Shown one piece after another: positions 35,786 to 48,782 of a stretch of DNA of 64,000 nucleotides. This DNA is from JAOUEA01 sp963821935 (GTDB taxonomy: Bacteria; Actinomycetota; UBA4738; HRBIN12). The stretch spans positions 186,001 through 250,000 of the forward strand of contig CAWGFM010000002.1 of NCBI GenBank assembly GCA_963821935.1, given 5' to 3'. The notes beneath the pieces are model-generated. The model saw nothing but the letters and a program-made list of their open reading frames with translations, was not told the origin of the DNA and did no database searches. A program made the position numbers and the translations under genes. The stretch's first letter is position 1, and each line of letters starts with the position of its first letter.

Positions 35786-36955
35786 ATGGACGCTCCCCAG
35801 AACTACCTCGCGGTGATCAAGGTCGTCGGCATCGGCGGGGGCGGTGTGAACGCGGTGAACCGGATGATCGAGGCAGGCCTCCGGGGCGTCGAGTTCATCG
35901 GCGTCAACACCGACGCCCAAACGCTGCTCATGTCCGACGCAGAGGTCAAGCTCGACATCGGACGCGAGACCACTCGCGGGCTGGGTGCGGGCTCCGATCC
36001 TGAGGTCGGCAAGGGCGCGGCGAGTGAGCACGGCGATGAGATCGAGGAGATCCTCAAGGGCGCCGACATGGTGTTCATCACCGCCGGAGAAGGTGGTGGT
36101 ACCGGTACCGGCGGCGCTCCCATCGTGGCCGAGATCGCGCGGGGTCTCGGCGCACTGACCATCGGTGTGGTGACGCGTCCGTTCGGCTTCGAAGGCCGCA
36201 AGCGGGCGACGCAAGCCGACATCGGCATCACCGAACTGAAGAAGGCCGTCGACACGCTCATCGTCGTTCCCAACGATCGACTGCTCCAGGTCGCCGACCC
36301 CAACATGCCCATGGTCGAGGCCTTCCGCATGGCCGACCAGGTCCTGTTCCAGGGCGTGGACGGCATCACCTCGCTCATCACCACGCCGGGACTCATCAAC
36401 CTCGACTTCGCCGATGTGAAGTCGGTGATGGCAGGAGCGGGGTCGGCGCTCATGGGCATCGGCATCGGCACCGGCGAGGATCGCGCCACCGAGGCGGCGA
36501 AGGCCGCGATCAGCTCTCCGCTGCTCGAGTCATCCATCGATGGCGCCAAGGGCGTGCTGCTCTCCATCGCCGGGCCCACCGACCTCACCCTCCACGAGGT
36601 CAATCAGGCCGCAGACGCCATCACGCGCGTCGCCCATCCCGACGCCAACATCATCTTCGGCGCGGTCGTCGATGACGCGCTCGGTGAAGAGGTGCGCGTC
36701 ACCGTCGTGGCGGCCGGCTTCGACAAGGTGGCGCCCAACGCACAACCCTCCAACCAGTTCGAGTCCCGCCTGTCGCGCCTGCTCGAAGAGCCGGATCGCG
36801 AAGGGGGCGAAGAGCGCGGTTCGTTGCCTTCGATCCTGATCGAGGACGTGGACGAGGAGACCGATGTCTTCACCACCGGTGAGATGGAACCGCAGCCCAG
36901 CGTCTCGTTCGATGCCGAGGAGGATCTGGACATCCCGGACTTCTTGAAGAGCTAG
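35786..36955 (+). CDS. ftsZ: cell division GTPase FtsZ
   Basis: 389 residues from ATG 35786 with GGAGG at 35771-35775. VVGIGGGGVNAVNRMI opens the GTPase domain, the tubulin signature GGGTGTGGAP is near residue 103, and the synergy-loop region with NLDFADVKSVM follows. A linker rich in Asp/Glu leads to the conserved C-terminal peptide DLDIPDFLK, which binds SepF in organisms without FtsA. It forms the Z ring. The frame extends to 35675 upstream but that part is regulatory DNA. Confidence 0.95.
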   Translation: MDAPQNYLAVIKVVGIGGGGVNAVNRMIEAGLRGVEFIGVNTDAQTLLMSDAEVKLDIGRETTRGLGAGSDPEVGKGAASEHGDEIEEILKGADMVFITAGEGGGTGTGGAPIVAEIARGLGALTIGVVTRPFGFEGRKRATQADIGITELKKAVDTLIVVPNDRLLQVADPNMPMVEAFRMADQVLFQGVDGITSLITTPGLINLDFADVKSVMAGAGSALMGIGIGTGEDRATEAAKAAISSPLLESSIDGAKGVLLSIAGPTDLTLHEVNQAADAITRVAHPDANIIFGAVVDDALGEEVRVTVVAAGFDKVAPNAQPSNQFESRLSRLLEEPDREGGEERGSLPSILIEDVDEETDVFTTGEMEPQPSVSFDAEEDLDIPDFLKS

Positions 36956-37001
36956 CGAGCAACCCGCCGCCCCGCGGGGCCCCATGCACCACGCAGGGCT
37001 C

Positions 37002-37082
37002 GAAGGGCGGGGAGGTTCCGATGCGAGGAGGCGCCCTTCCCCCGCCTCTTGGCCGAGAGAGTCGGATCACTCCCCGCCCTTC
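37002..37082 (+). other. long-range inverted repeat between ftsZ and yggS
   Basis: GAAGGGCGGGGA at 37002-37013 pairs perfectly with TCCCCGCCCTTC at 37071-37082, enclosing 57 bases with an inner GAGGCG/CGCCTC-type pairing. A 12-base palindrome GCCCCGCGGGGC lies before it at 36969-36980. It could end ftsZ transcription or be a structured leader of the next gene. Confidence 0.5.
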
Positions 37083-37140
37083 TTCATGTCCCGACATCGC
37101 GCATGACCGCCGACGGCTCGACGTTGGGTACCGTGCAGGC

Positions 37141-37851
37141 ATGCATGGATCACGCGATGAGATCGCGGCCAACATCGCCACGATCCGTGAGGTCATCGCG
37201 CAAGCTGCCGAGCGATCGGATCGCGATCCCTCCGATGTCCTCCTGGTCGCCGCGGCCAAGACGATGCCCGCCGAACCCATCCGATGGGCGGTCGAGGAGG
37301 GCGTCGCATGCATCGGCGAGAACTACGTGAAGGAACTTCGCGGCCTGCACGGTGAGGTCCCGGGCGCGCGCTGGCATTTCATCGGAGCACTGCAGACCGG
37401 GAGCGCTCACCACGTGGCGGCCCTGGCCGATGTGGTGGAAACCCTGGCAGGCGGTCGTGCCACCGAGCGGCTCGCCCGTCGAGCCGCCGAGGACGGACGC
37501 ACGATCGATGCGCTGATCGAGGTCGATTTCACGCACGAACGTGCGGGGATCCCTCCCGAGCACGTGCCGGAAGCCGCGGACCACCTCGCCCGGTTGGAGG
37601 GCATCCGGCTCCGCGGTCTGATGACCGTTCCGCCGTTCGACCCGCCCCACGACCCGACCTCCCCGGATGCAGCCGAGGCTGCCCGCCCGTGGTTCCGACG
37701 GCTCCGGATGCTTCGCGATGAGGTGCGAGACACCCACCCCGACATAGTGGACTTGTCCATGGGGATGTCGTTGGATTACCGGGCCGCGGTCGAGGAAGGC
37801 GCTACGATGGTCCGCATCGGAACCGCGCTCTTCGGTCCGAGGACGCCGTGA
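37141..37851 (+). CDS. YggS/PLPBP family pyridoxal-phosphate homeostasis protein
   Basis: 236 residues from ATG 37141. The PLP lysine is in VAAAKTMPAEPIRWA (~40), followed by IGENYVKELRGL, ARWHFIGALQTGSAHHV, and LSMGMSLDYRAAVEEGATMVRIGTALFG. These are the YggS motifs; the usual IGxxQxNK is here IGALQTGS. The protein buffers PLP and has no known enzyme activity. It occupies the usual place between ftsZ and sepF. The laccase-like pgeF gene often found here is missing. Confidence 0.88.
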   Translation: MHGSRDEIAANIATIREVIAQAAERSDRDPSDVLLVAAAKTMPAEPIRWAVEEGVACIGENYVKELRGLHGEVPGARWHFIGALQTGSAHHVAALADVVETLAGGRATERLARRAAEDGRTIDALIEVDFTHERAGIPPEHVPEAADHLARLEGIRLRGLMTVPPFDPPHDPTSPDAAEAARPWFRRLRMLRDEVRDTHPDIVDLSMGMSLDYRAAVEEGATMVRIGTALFGPRTP

Positions 37852-37866
37852 TGTAGGGAGGAAGTG

Positions 37867-38337
37867 ATGGCCGGCGTGTGGAAGAAGACCCTGAACTACC
37901 TCGGGCTCGTCGAGGAAGACGAGGACTTCGTCGAGGACATGCCTGAGGCCGACCCCGCGCCGGTTCGACGCATGCGTCCCCAAGCCGTCCGCGAAGTGCC
38001 GTCGGAGACGGACGGCATCGTCCGCACGATCGCGTCGCCGCGGCCGGCGGTGGCCGCAACGGGCGCCATCCACAAGTCCGAACCGAAGCGGTTCAACGAG
38101 GCACGTGAGGTGGCCGACCGGTTCAAGGAGGGCACCGCCGTCATCATGAACCTCCAGTCGACCGACGACGCCATCGCGCGGCGTCTGGTCGACTTCGCCA
38201 GCGGGCTCGTGTACGGGCTCGACGGCAAGATCGAACTGGTCGCCAACCGCGTGTACCTGCTCACACCGGCCGACGTCGAAGTCTCCGCGGAAGAGCGGGA
38301 GCGTTTGGCGGGCGGCGGGTTCTACAACCAGTTCTAG
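37867..38337 (+). CDS. sepF: cell division protein SepF
   Basis: 156 residues from ATG 37867, with GGGAGG at 37856-37861; GTG 37864 is too close to that site. An amphipathic N-terminal helix (GVWKKTLNYLGLV) is followed by an acidic linker and the SepF core: EPKRFNEAREVADRFKEG, VIMNLQSTDDAIARRLVDF, GLVYGLDGKIELVANRVYLLTP. SepF anchors FtsZ to the membrane, replacing FtsA. It follows the yggS-like gene by 15 bases. Confidence 0.92.
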   Translation: MAGVWKKTLNYLGLVEEDEDFVEDMPEADPAPVRRMRPQAVREVPSETDGIVRTIASPRPAVAATGAIHKSEPKRFNEAREVADRFKEGTAVIMNLQSTDDAIARRLVDFASGLVYGLDGKIELVANRVYLLTPADVEVSAEERERLAGGGFYNQF

Positions 38338-38407
38338 GACGCTGCCATGCCGCGGCGTGCGGCACGCTCGGTGCTCCGCAGCGACAGGCTGTTAGCCTCT
38401 GCAACCG

Positions 38408-38686
38408 ATGATCGCTGTGTCCCCCGTCCAACGACTGTTCTGCATCGCCCTGACCGTCTTCTGGATCGTGCTGTTGATCCGGGTGATCATGAGTTGGGTC
38501 GCGCTGGCCGGCGTCCGGCCACCCACCACGGGGCCGCTGCGTTCGGCGTATGAACTGTTGTTCGACGTCACCGAGCCGGTCCTGCGTCCGTTGCGCAGGA
38601 TCGTGCCGCCCGCGGGTATGTTCGACCTGTCGGTCGTGATCGCGTTCGTCATCATCTTCGTGTTGCAGACGGCGATCTGCCGCTGA
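38408..38686 (+). CDS. YggT family membrane protein
   Basis: 92 residues. Two helices (about residues 8-32 and 72-90) flank the conserved amphipathic stretch LFDVTEPVLRPLRRIVPP, which is the YggT signature. The family is linked by position to sepF and divIVA in many Gram-positive bacteria, with suggested roles in division or osmotic stability. It lies 70 bases after sepF and 38 before divIVA. Confidence 0.88.
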   Translation: MIAVSPVQRLFCIALTVFWIVLLIRVIMSWVALAGVRPPTTGPLRSAYELLFDVTEPVLRPLRRIVPPAGMFDLSVVIAFVIIFVLQTAICR

Positions 38687-38724
38687 AAGGGCACGACGGT
38701 CGGGGGAAACCAGGAGGGGCTTCG

Positions 38725-39508
38725 ATGGGCAAGAAGAACGAGACCACGGAAGGCACGGCGTTCGAGACCGCATCGCCGTCGCCTGCGCGAACCATGTTGG
38801 GTCCGCTCGACATCCAGCAGAAGGAATTCCGCGTCGCTCGCTTCGGCGGCTACAAGATGCGCGATGTCGATGAGTTCCTCGACACGGTCACCGATTCCAT
38901 GTCGGCCCTGGTCGCGGAGGTCGACCGGCTACGCAAAGGCGCGCCGTCACCGGTGGTGGGCGCTCCCGATCTCGCCGACGTCTCGCGTCAGGCGGACGAG
39001 ATCATCGAGCGGGCTCGCACCGAGGCGGCGCGGATCGTGGCCGAGGCCAAGGTCCAGGGGTCGGCCAGCACGTCGGGCCGCGGACAAGGCGGCGGTGAAC
39101 GCGTTCCTCGTCAAGGAACGGGAGTTCCTCCAGAGCCTCGCCGGCCTGGTCCAAGGTCATGCAGAGACCGTCAAGGGGATGTCGAAGGCAACGCGGAAGC
39201 CGGCGGCGGCTGCGGCGACAGCCGCGCCCGCGGTCGTTCCGGCGGAGGCCGAGCCCAACAAGGCCGCGCCCACCAAGGCCGAGCCGGTCAAGTCCTCCGG
39301 ACAGGGGTCCGCGCCCGCTCGGGAGGCAGCGCCGGCACCCGAGGCCACCGCGGTCCAGGAACCGGTCGCGGCCGAGACGCCGACGAGGGTCCCCGAGTCG
39401 GACGCAGCTGTGCGGGTGGGCGAACCCGAGCCCGCCGCTGCCGCACGCGAGGAGGACCCCGCTGACGGTGACCGCTCCCTGCGCGACCTGTTCTGGGGCG
39501 AGGACTGA
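38725..39508 (+). CDS. divIVA: DivIVA/Wag31 polar growth protein, frameshifted
   Basis: The first frame gives LGPLDIQQKEFRVARFGGYKMRDVDEFLDTVTDSM, the membrane-binding N-terminal DivIVA domain, then a coiled coil to IVAEAKVQ. Near 39055-39085 the conserved sequence changes frame and continues ADKAAVNAFLVKEREFLQSLAGLVQ, an Ala/Pro/Glu-rich linker, and the typical C-terminus RSLRDLFWGED at 39508. One extra base explains the split; unshifted, the frame runs to 39465. Total ~260 residues. DivIVA marks curved membrane and directs polar cell-wall growth. Confidence 0.85.
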
Positions 39509-39724
39509 CGGCTCCACGCGGCAGGGTCGACGCTTCGGCCGGACCCAGGCCTTCGAAGACCTACGGGCGCGACGTCGCCCTGCGGTTCATGGGGTCGTGG
39601 ATCGCGGCGTTGCTCGCCTTGGTGACCCTGGCGATCGGCCTGCTGGTCGAACGAGGTGCCATCTGGATCCTGGCCGCAACCGTGTCGGGATTCGCATCGG
39701 TCATGCTGGTGGGCTCTGGACTGC

Positions 39725-42913
<3,189 letters not shown>

Positions 42914-42920
42914 GTGGCGC

Positions 42921-43075
42921 TCTCCTCCCTGTCGGTGCAGGGACGAGGCGCCGGGCCCCGCGGTACCACCCCACGTTGCCGGCCCCGTTCGGCGCCGGCC
43001 GCTCTGCGGTCCGAGACCCACCGAGATGGGTCCGAACCATCCGCGATCACGGGCGGATCCCGCCTGCGCCTACCG
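42921..43075 (-). promoter_or_regulatory. T-box riboswitch of ileS, translational type
   Basis: On the minus strand GGGTGGTACCGCGG (42971 to 42958) is the universal T-box sequence. Upstream, ATCCGC/GCGGAT (43058-43053, 43044-43039) closes a loop with TGATC, giving an AUC (Ile) specifier at 43047-43045. A second stem GACCCA/TGGGTC follows. Downstream, TCCCTG/CAGGGA (42926-42931 with 42938-42943) hides the ribosome site, so uncharged tRNA-Ile should free translation. The rest of the 342-base gap holds the divergent promoters. Confidence 0.88.
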
Positions 43076-43255
43076 CGGGCGGCGACCGTCGCCGTCCGGT
43101 TCGGGCAGGGGCTCGGGGAGGATGGGTGCGAGGAGGTCGGCCCCGGGCTCGCACCGTCCCCGGTTCGCTCCGCCGATCTGGCCCTCGCAGCGTCGTTCCC
43201 GTCGCTGCCTGTGCTCGAATGGTACACGCCTCACGTCTGCTACCCTTCGCCGACC

Positions 43256-43639
43256 ATGGTCCAGTCGAAGCTCACGAAGAAAGAGGTCGACGATCTTCGA
43301 GCGAGGTTGCTCGAGGAGCAAACCGAGCTGCGCACGCAGCTGGCCACGATCGAGGAGGAAAGTTTCGCCTCGACGCAGTCGGACATGGCCGGAGATGTGG
43401 GCCTCGACGACGAGTCGGCCGACGCCGGCACGGCCACCTTCGAGCGCGAGAAGGACCTGTCGATCGAACAGAACGTGCGCGACCTGCTGGACAAGATCGA
43501 ACGCGCCCTGAAGCGGGTCGACGACGGCACGTATGGCATCTGCACCCGATGCGGTAAGCCAATCGAGAAGGCTCGCATCAAGGCGCTGCCCTACGTCGAC
43601 CTCTGCATCAAAGACGCGCAGGCGCAATCGCGTCGCTGA
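43256..43639 (+). CDS. TraR/DksA family zinc-finger protein
   Basis: 127 residues from ATG 43256. TACCCT at 43241-43246 suggests a nearly leaderless transcript. An N-terminal coiled coil (KKEVDDLRARLLEEQTELRTQL...) carries the acidic tip region, then ALKRVDDGTYGICTRCGKPIEKARIKALPYVDLCIKDA. This is the DksA-type C-terminal finger, but the fourth Cys is replaced (CIKD), so only three Cys remain. Related proteins act in the RNA polymerase secondary channel. It sits just before lspA. Confidence 0.82.
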   Translation: MVQSKLTKKEVDDLRARLLEEQTELRTQLATIEEESFASTQSDMAGDVGLDDESADAGTATFEREKDLSIEQNVRDLLDKIERALKRVDDGTYGICTRCGKPIEKARIKALPYVDLCIKDAQAQSRR

Positions 43640-43643
43640 CGCC

Positions 43644-44156
43644 GTGGACCGCGTGCAGCGGCACGGCGCGGTCGTGCTCTTCGCGGCGGCCGGTGCGGCC
43701 TACCTCCTGGACCGGCTGACCAAGGTCTGGGCCGAGCGGACGCTGCCCGGCTCGCCGATCGACCTGATCCCCGGGGTCCTCACCCTGCGGTTCACCACCA
43801 ACTCGGGAGGCGCGTTCAGCATCGGGCGCAGCACGCCGTGGATCTTCGTGGCGGCCACGATCGTGGTCTCGCTCGTGATCGTCGCGACGGCCTTCCGGCA
43901 CCGGTCGACGCTTCCGGCGGTGGCGTTGGGACTCATCCTGGGCGGTGCGCTCGGCAACCTCACCGACCGCATCGTCCGTGGTTCGGGGCTCTCGGGACGA
44001 GTGGTCGACTTCGTCGATCTCCATGTGTGGCCCATCTTCAACGTGGCGGACAGCGCGATCGTCGTGGGTGCCCTGCTGCTGGCGTTCGGTTCGTTCCGCT
44101 CGGAGCGGCACGAACCCGATGCCGCCCAGGATCCGGAGGCTTCGGATCGCTCATGA
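43644..44156 (+). CDS. lspA: lipoprotein signal peptidase
   Basis: 170 residues from GTG 43644; GTG 43653 is also possible. Four helices. YLLDRLTKVWAE, TTNSGGAFSI, and the two catalytic Asp motifs GNLTDRIVRGSGLSGRVVDF (~107) and FNVADSAIVVG (~134) are intact. It removes signal peptides from prolipoproteins, such as the four binding lipoproteins at 49-64 kb. The stop overlaps the start of the pseudouridine synthase gene (ATGA). Confidence 0.92.
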   Translation: MDRVQRHGAVVLFAAAGAAYLLDRLTKVWAERTLPGSPIDLIPGVLTLRFTTNSGGAFSIGRSTPWIFVAATIVVSLVIVATAFRHRSTLPAVALGLILGGALGNLTDRIVRGSGLSGRVVDFVDLHVWPIFNVADSAIVVGALLLAFGSFRSERHEPDAAQDPEASDRS

Positions 44157-45076
44157 CCGCTGCGGGAGAACGGTTCACGGCGGAACCCGGTCGCTTGGAC
44201 GTGGTCGCCACCGCACTGACGGGCCTGCCGCGGGCCGACGTGCAACGCGCGATCGCAGCTGGGCAGGTGACGGTCGAGGGCCAGGCACGATCCAAGTCGC
44301 ATCGGCTGGCCGGCGGGGAGACCATCGAGGTCGCGATCCCGGCGCCTGCCGACCTGGAGCCGGAGGGTCCCGCGGTGCCGGTTCGCCACCGGGACGAGCA
44401 TCTTCTGGTGATCGCGAAGCCGCCAGGGCTGGTCACGCATCCGACCGCGACGAGGCGGACCGGCACCTTGGTGAACCGGCTCCTCGGCATGCAGGTGCCG
44501 CTGTCGAGCGTGGGCGGACCGCTGCGACCCGGCATCGTTCATCGGCTCGACGTCGGGACATCGGGACTGATGCTGGTGGCCCTCACGGACGAGGCGCACG
44601 AGGCGCTGGCGGCCATGATGAAACGGCACGACGTCGAACGACGGTACGTCGCGCTCGTGCGCGGCCGTGTGGAGCACGATTCGTTCGCGGTCGACGCTCC
44701 CTTGGGCCGACGCGCCGATCGCGTCGTCGTGGATCGGACCGAGGGTCGGGAGGCCGAGACCGTCTTCGAGGTCACGGAGCGGCTCGACGGCTCGACGCTG
44801 CTGGAGGCAACCCCTCGCACGGGCAGGACCCATCAGATCCGCGTTCATCTGCAGGCGATCGAGCACCCGATCCTGGGGGATCGAACGTACGGCGGCACGG
44901 GCGACCTGGCGACCCGTTTGGGCCTGGATCGACCCTTCCTGCACTCGGCCGGCGTCGCGTTCGAGCACCCGATCACGGGGGAGCGGATCGAGCTGTCCGA
45001 ACCCCTGCCCGACGACCTGGGCCGGGCGCTCGAGCTGGCGCGCGCCGAGGGCGAACGTCGCCACCTGCAACCTTGA
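44153..45076 (+). CDS. RluD-type pseudouridine synthase
   Basis: 307 residues. An N-terminal S4-like domain (RLDVVATALTGLPRADVQRAIAAG) precedes the catalytic domain, with the catalytic Asp in GIVHRLDVGTSGLMLVA (~130) and the RTGRTHQIRVHL motif. It modifies 23S rRNA, probably helix 69 by analogy with RluD. lspA-rluD-dnaE1 is a common actinobacterial order. It ends 114 bases before dnaE1. Confidence 0.9.
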   Translation: MTAAGERFTAEPGRLDVVATALTGLPRADVQRAIAAGQVTVEGQARSKSHRLAGGETIEVAIPAPADLEPEGPAVPVRHRDEHLLVIAKPPGLVTHPTATRRTGTLVNRLLGMQVPLSSVGGPLRPGIVHRLDVGTSGLMLVALTDEAHEALAAMMKRHDVERRYVALVRGRVEHDSFAVDAPLGRRADRVVVDRTEGREAETVFEVTERLDGSTLLEATPRTGRTHQIRVHLQAIEHPILGDRTYGGTGDLATRLGLDRPFLHSAGVAFEHPITGERIELSEPLPDDLGRALELARAEGERRHLQP

Positions 45077-45130
45077 CGCTGCCCTGGCCCGGGCGTACCG
45101 TGACCTCCCCGCGAATCACAACGATGTAAG

Positions 45131-45162
45131 TTCTCCACATCTGCGTCCGCGGGTGTGGAAAA
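45131..45162. promoter_or_regulatory. inverted pair of DnaA-box-like sites before dnaE1
   Basis: TTCTCCACA at 45131-45139 and TGTGGAAAA at 45154-45162 (TTTTCCACA on the other strand) each differ by one base from TTATCCACA. They face each other 14 bases apart, about 30 bases before dnaE1. Confidence 0.5.
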
Positions 45163-45190
45163 CCTCCCCGAGGAGGCCTGAGCAGCGGCG

Positions 45191-48100
45191 ATGACCGACC
45201 CCACCCCCGGCAACCGGGCGAGCGATTTCGTCCACCTGCACGTCCATTCCGAGTACTCGTTGCTGGACGGCGCCGCGCGCATCGATCCTCCGAAAGCTAA
45301 CCCCGGTGCGCCCACGATCTTCAGCGAGGCGGCCCGCTTGGGCATGTCCGCGGTGGCGGTCACCGACCACGGCTCCATGTTCAGCGCGCTGCCGTTCTTC
45401 GAAGCGGGACGCCGAGCGGGTATCAAGCCGATCCTGGGGGTCGAGGCCTACGTGGCCCCCGGGTCTCGCTTCGATCGAAACCCCGGCGAGAGCCAGGAGA
45501 AGTACTACCACCTCACCCTGCTGGCCCAGGACGAGACGGGCTATCGCAACCTGCTCAAGCTGGTCAGCCTGGCGCATCTCGAGGGCTTCTACCACCGCCC
45601 TCGCATGGACAAGCAGATCATGGCCGAGCACTCGGCCGGCCTCATCTGTCTGTCGGGCTGCTTGTCCAGCGAGACCTCGGTGGCGCTGCTCAACGGCCGA
45701 GACGACAAGGCCGCCGCGATCGCCGGGGAGTACCGCGACATCTTCGGGGCCGACAACTACTTCATCGAGCTCCAGGACCACGGCATCGACGATCAACGCA
45801 CGATCCTGCAGCGCCAGATCCAGCTCGCGCGTTCGGTCGGCGTCCCGCTCGTGGCCACCAACGATCTGCACTACACCTTGAAGGAAGACGCCAAACCGCA
45901 CGACGTGCTGCTGTGCATCCAGCAGCAGAAGGTGCAGACCGACACCAAGCGTCTGCGGTTCGACTCGGAGGAGTTCTATCTCAAGAGCGCGGAAGAGATG
46001 CGCGAGGTCTTCCGCGAGCTCCCCGAAGCCTGCGACAACACCCTGGCCATCGCTGAGCGCTGCGAGTTGGATCTGGTGTACGGCGATCGCGCGCCGGCCG
46101 ATCAGCGCTATCACCTGCCGCGATTCGACACGCCCGGTGGACTCGACCGCGACACGTACCTTCGCCAGCTGGTCGACGAGGGCGCGGCGGCGCGCTACGA
46201 CCAGATCACGCCCGAGATCCGCGAGCGTATCGACACGGAGCTCGGGGTCATCACGTCGATGGGCTTCGGTGGCTACTTCCTCATCGTGTGGGACCTGATC
46301 CGCCACGCACGTGAGCACGGCATCCGGGTGGGGCCCGGTCGTGGCAGTGCCGCGGGCTCGGTCGTGTCCTACTGCCTTCGCATCACCGACCTCGATCCAC
46401 TGCGCTACGGCCTGCTGTTCGAGCGATTCCTCAACCCCGATCGCGTGCAGATGCCCGACATCGACATGGACTTCGACGAGCGTCGCCGTGACGAGGTGAT
46501 CCGGTACGCCACCGAGAAGTACGGGTCGGACCACGTGGCCCAGATCGTCACGTTCCAGACGATCAAGGGCAAGCAAGGCATCCGTGACGCGGCCCGGGTC
46601 TTGGGGTTCCCGCCGGTGGTGGGGGACCGGCTCTGCAAGATGTACCCCCCCGCGATCATGGGCCGCGACTATCCCATCGAGGATGCGCTGAAGCTCTCGC
46701 CCGACCTGGCGGCTGCCTACGAGAAGGAGCCTGAAGCCAAGGAGATCGTCGAGACGGCGCGAGCGTTGGAGGGCCTTCGCCGCGAGGACTCGGTGCACGC
46801 AGCCGGGGTCGTCATCGGCGACGCACCGCTCGTCAACTACCTGCCCCTGAAGCTCTCGAAGGACTCACGCGACGATTCCAAGCGGATCGTGACCCAGTTC
46901 GACATGAACGGGGTCGAGGCGCTGGGCCTGCTCAAGATGGACTTCCTGGGGCTGCGGAACCTGTCGGTGATCGAGGACACCCTGCGGCATCTGCGAGCGC
47001 GGGGGGTCGAGCTCGACATCGACAACGTGGCGCTCGACGACGAGACCACCTACCGAATGCTCCAGCGCGCAGAGACCACCGGGGTGTTCCAGATGGAATC
47101 GGCCGGCATGCGTCAGCTCATCAAGGTGCTCGAACCCGATCGCTTCGAAGACCTCATGGCGCTCGTGGCGCTGTACCGGCCCGGTCCCCTCAACAGCGGC
47201 ATGCACACGGAGTACGCCGAACGCAAGCACGGCCGGCGCAAGGTCACCTATCCCCACGAGGACCTGGCGCCGATCCTGAAGGACACCTACGGCGTCATGA
47301 TCTACCAGGAACAGGTCATGCAGGTCGCGGTGGCGCTGGCGGGCTTCTCCATGGGCGAGGCCGACACGCTCCGCAAGGCGATGGGCAAGAAGCAGCTCGA
47401 GGTCCTCATGCCCTTCAAGGAGAAGTTCATCGCGGGCGCGGTGGACAAGGGGTATGACCGCCGGCTCGCCGCGGACGTGTTCGACATGATCGTGCCGTTC
47501 GCCGACTACGGGTTCAACGCATCACACGCCTGCGCGTACGGGCTGGTCGCCTACCAGACCGCCTACCTCATGGCGCACCACCCCGTCGAGTACATGGCGT
47601 CGGTGCTCACGTCGGTCAAGGACGACAAGGACCGCAAGCCGTACTACCTGTACGCGTGCCGGGGCATGGACATCAACGTGCTCCCACCCGACGTCAACGA
47701 GTCCGAGCTGGACTTCGCGCCGGCTCCGGGCGATGCACCGGCGATCCGCTACGGGCTCTCGGCGGTCCGCAACGTCGGCGAGGGCGCCGTCATCAAGATC
47801 ATCGAGGCGCGCCGTGCCGACGGCGCCTTCACCTCGTTCGCCGACTTCTGCCGCTCGGTCGACCCGTCGGTGCTCACCAAGCGGGTGCTCGAGGCCCTGG
47901 TGCAGGCCGGTGCCTTCGACTCGCTCGGCTACACGAGGGCAGGCTTGTTCGAGAACCACGACAAGGTCTCGGCGCCCATCGTGGCCGAGCGGAAGGCGGA
48001 GGCCGCCGGGCAGTTCTCGTTGTTCGGAGGCGGGCGACGACGGCGCCGGTGCCAGCGAGATCGACGAGTCGGTCCTGCAGGGTCAGGAGTTCGACAAGCG

Positions 48101-48782
48101 AACGCTGCTTCGTCTGGAGAAGGAGATGTTGGGCCAGTTCGTCACCGATCACCCGCTCCTGGAGGTGAAGGAGGTGCTGGCGTCCCAGTGCTCGCACGAG
48201 ATCACCGAGCTCTCCACGCTGGGTGACGGCGACCTCGTCACGCTGGGCGGCATCATCGGGTCGGTGGCGCGCAAGTACACGAAGCGAGGGGAACCGTACG
48301 CGCAGTTCCGTCTCGAGGGTCTGGCCGCCGGGGTGGGGGTGGTGGCCTTCCCCAACGTGTACGAGGCGGTGCCCGGCCTCATCGAGCCCGATCGCATCGT
48401 GCTGGCCGTGGGCCGCATCGACCTGCGAGGGCGTGAGCTGCAGATCCGTGCCAACGAGGTGCGGGAGCCACGCCTGGGGTCGGCCGCCCCGCAACTGGTA
48501 CGCCCCGAGGCGCTCGTGGTGGACCTGCCGGCCGCCGCGTGCACGCCGGCCGTGCTGGCGAAACTGAAGGACGAGTTCGAGACGCACCCGGGTGGCACGC
48601 CCGTTCGGGTGCGGTTCCTGTCCAGCGACGGGGTCACCCCGCTGCAGGTCGGGTCGTTCCGGGTCAACACGACCGGTCAGCTCCTGGGTGCGCTCACGTC
48701 GCTGCTCGGCTCGGGAGCCGCCAGGGTGGAGCCGGAGCAGACACCCGAGGAGGCCGTGGCTCACTCGTCCACGATGGACTAG
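45191..48782 (+). CDS. dnaE1: replicative DNA polymerase III alpha subunit, frameshifted
   Basis: About 1196 residues after correction. The N-terminal PHP domain keeps FVHLHVHSEYSLLDG and VAVTDHGSM, as in actinobacterial DnaE1 with PHP proofreading. The polymerase core has GPGRGSAAGSVVSY and PDIDMDFDERRR (~421). The first frame reads AAGQFSLFGG and then turns Arg-rich, ending at 48226. The family sequence resumes in another frame (DESVLQGQEFDKRTLLRLEKEMLG) with the OB fold and ends at 48782. One extra G in the GGG at 48032-48034 explains it. Essential gene, so a sequencing error is likely. Confidence 0.9.

Noticed and set aside
48032..48034. Programmed frameshift in dnaE1, as in dnaX-type slippage
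   Set aside because: No slippery heptamer plus stem-loop is evident, and dnaE is not known for programmed shifting; a G-run indel is simpler.
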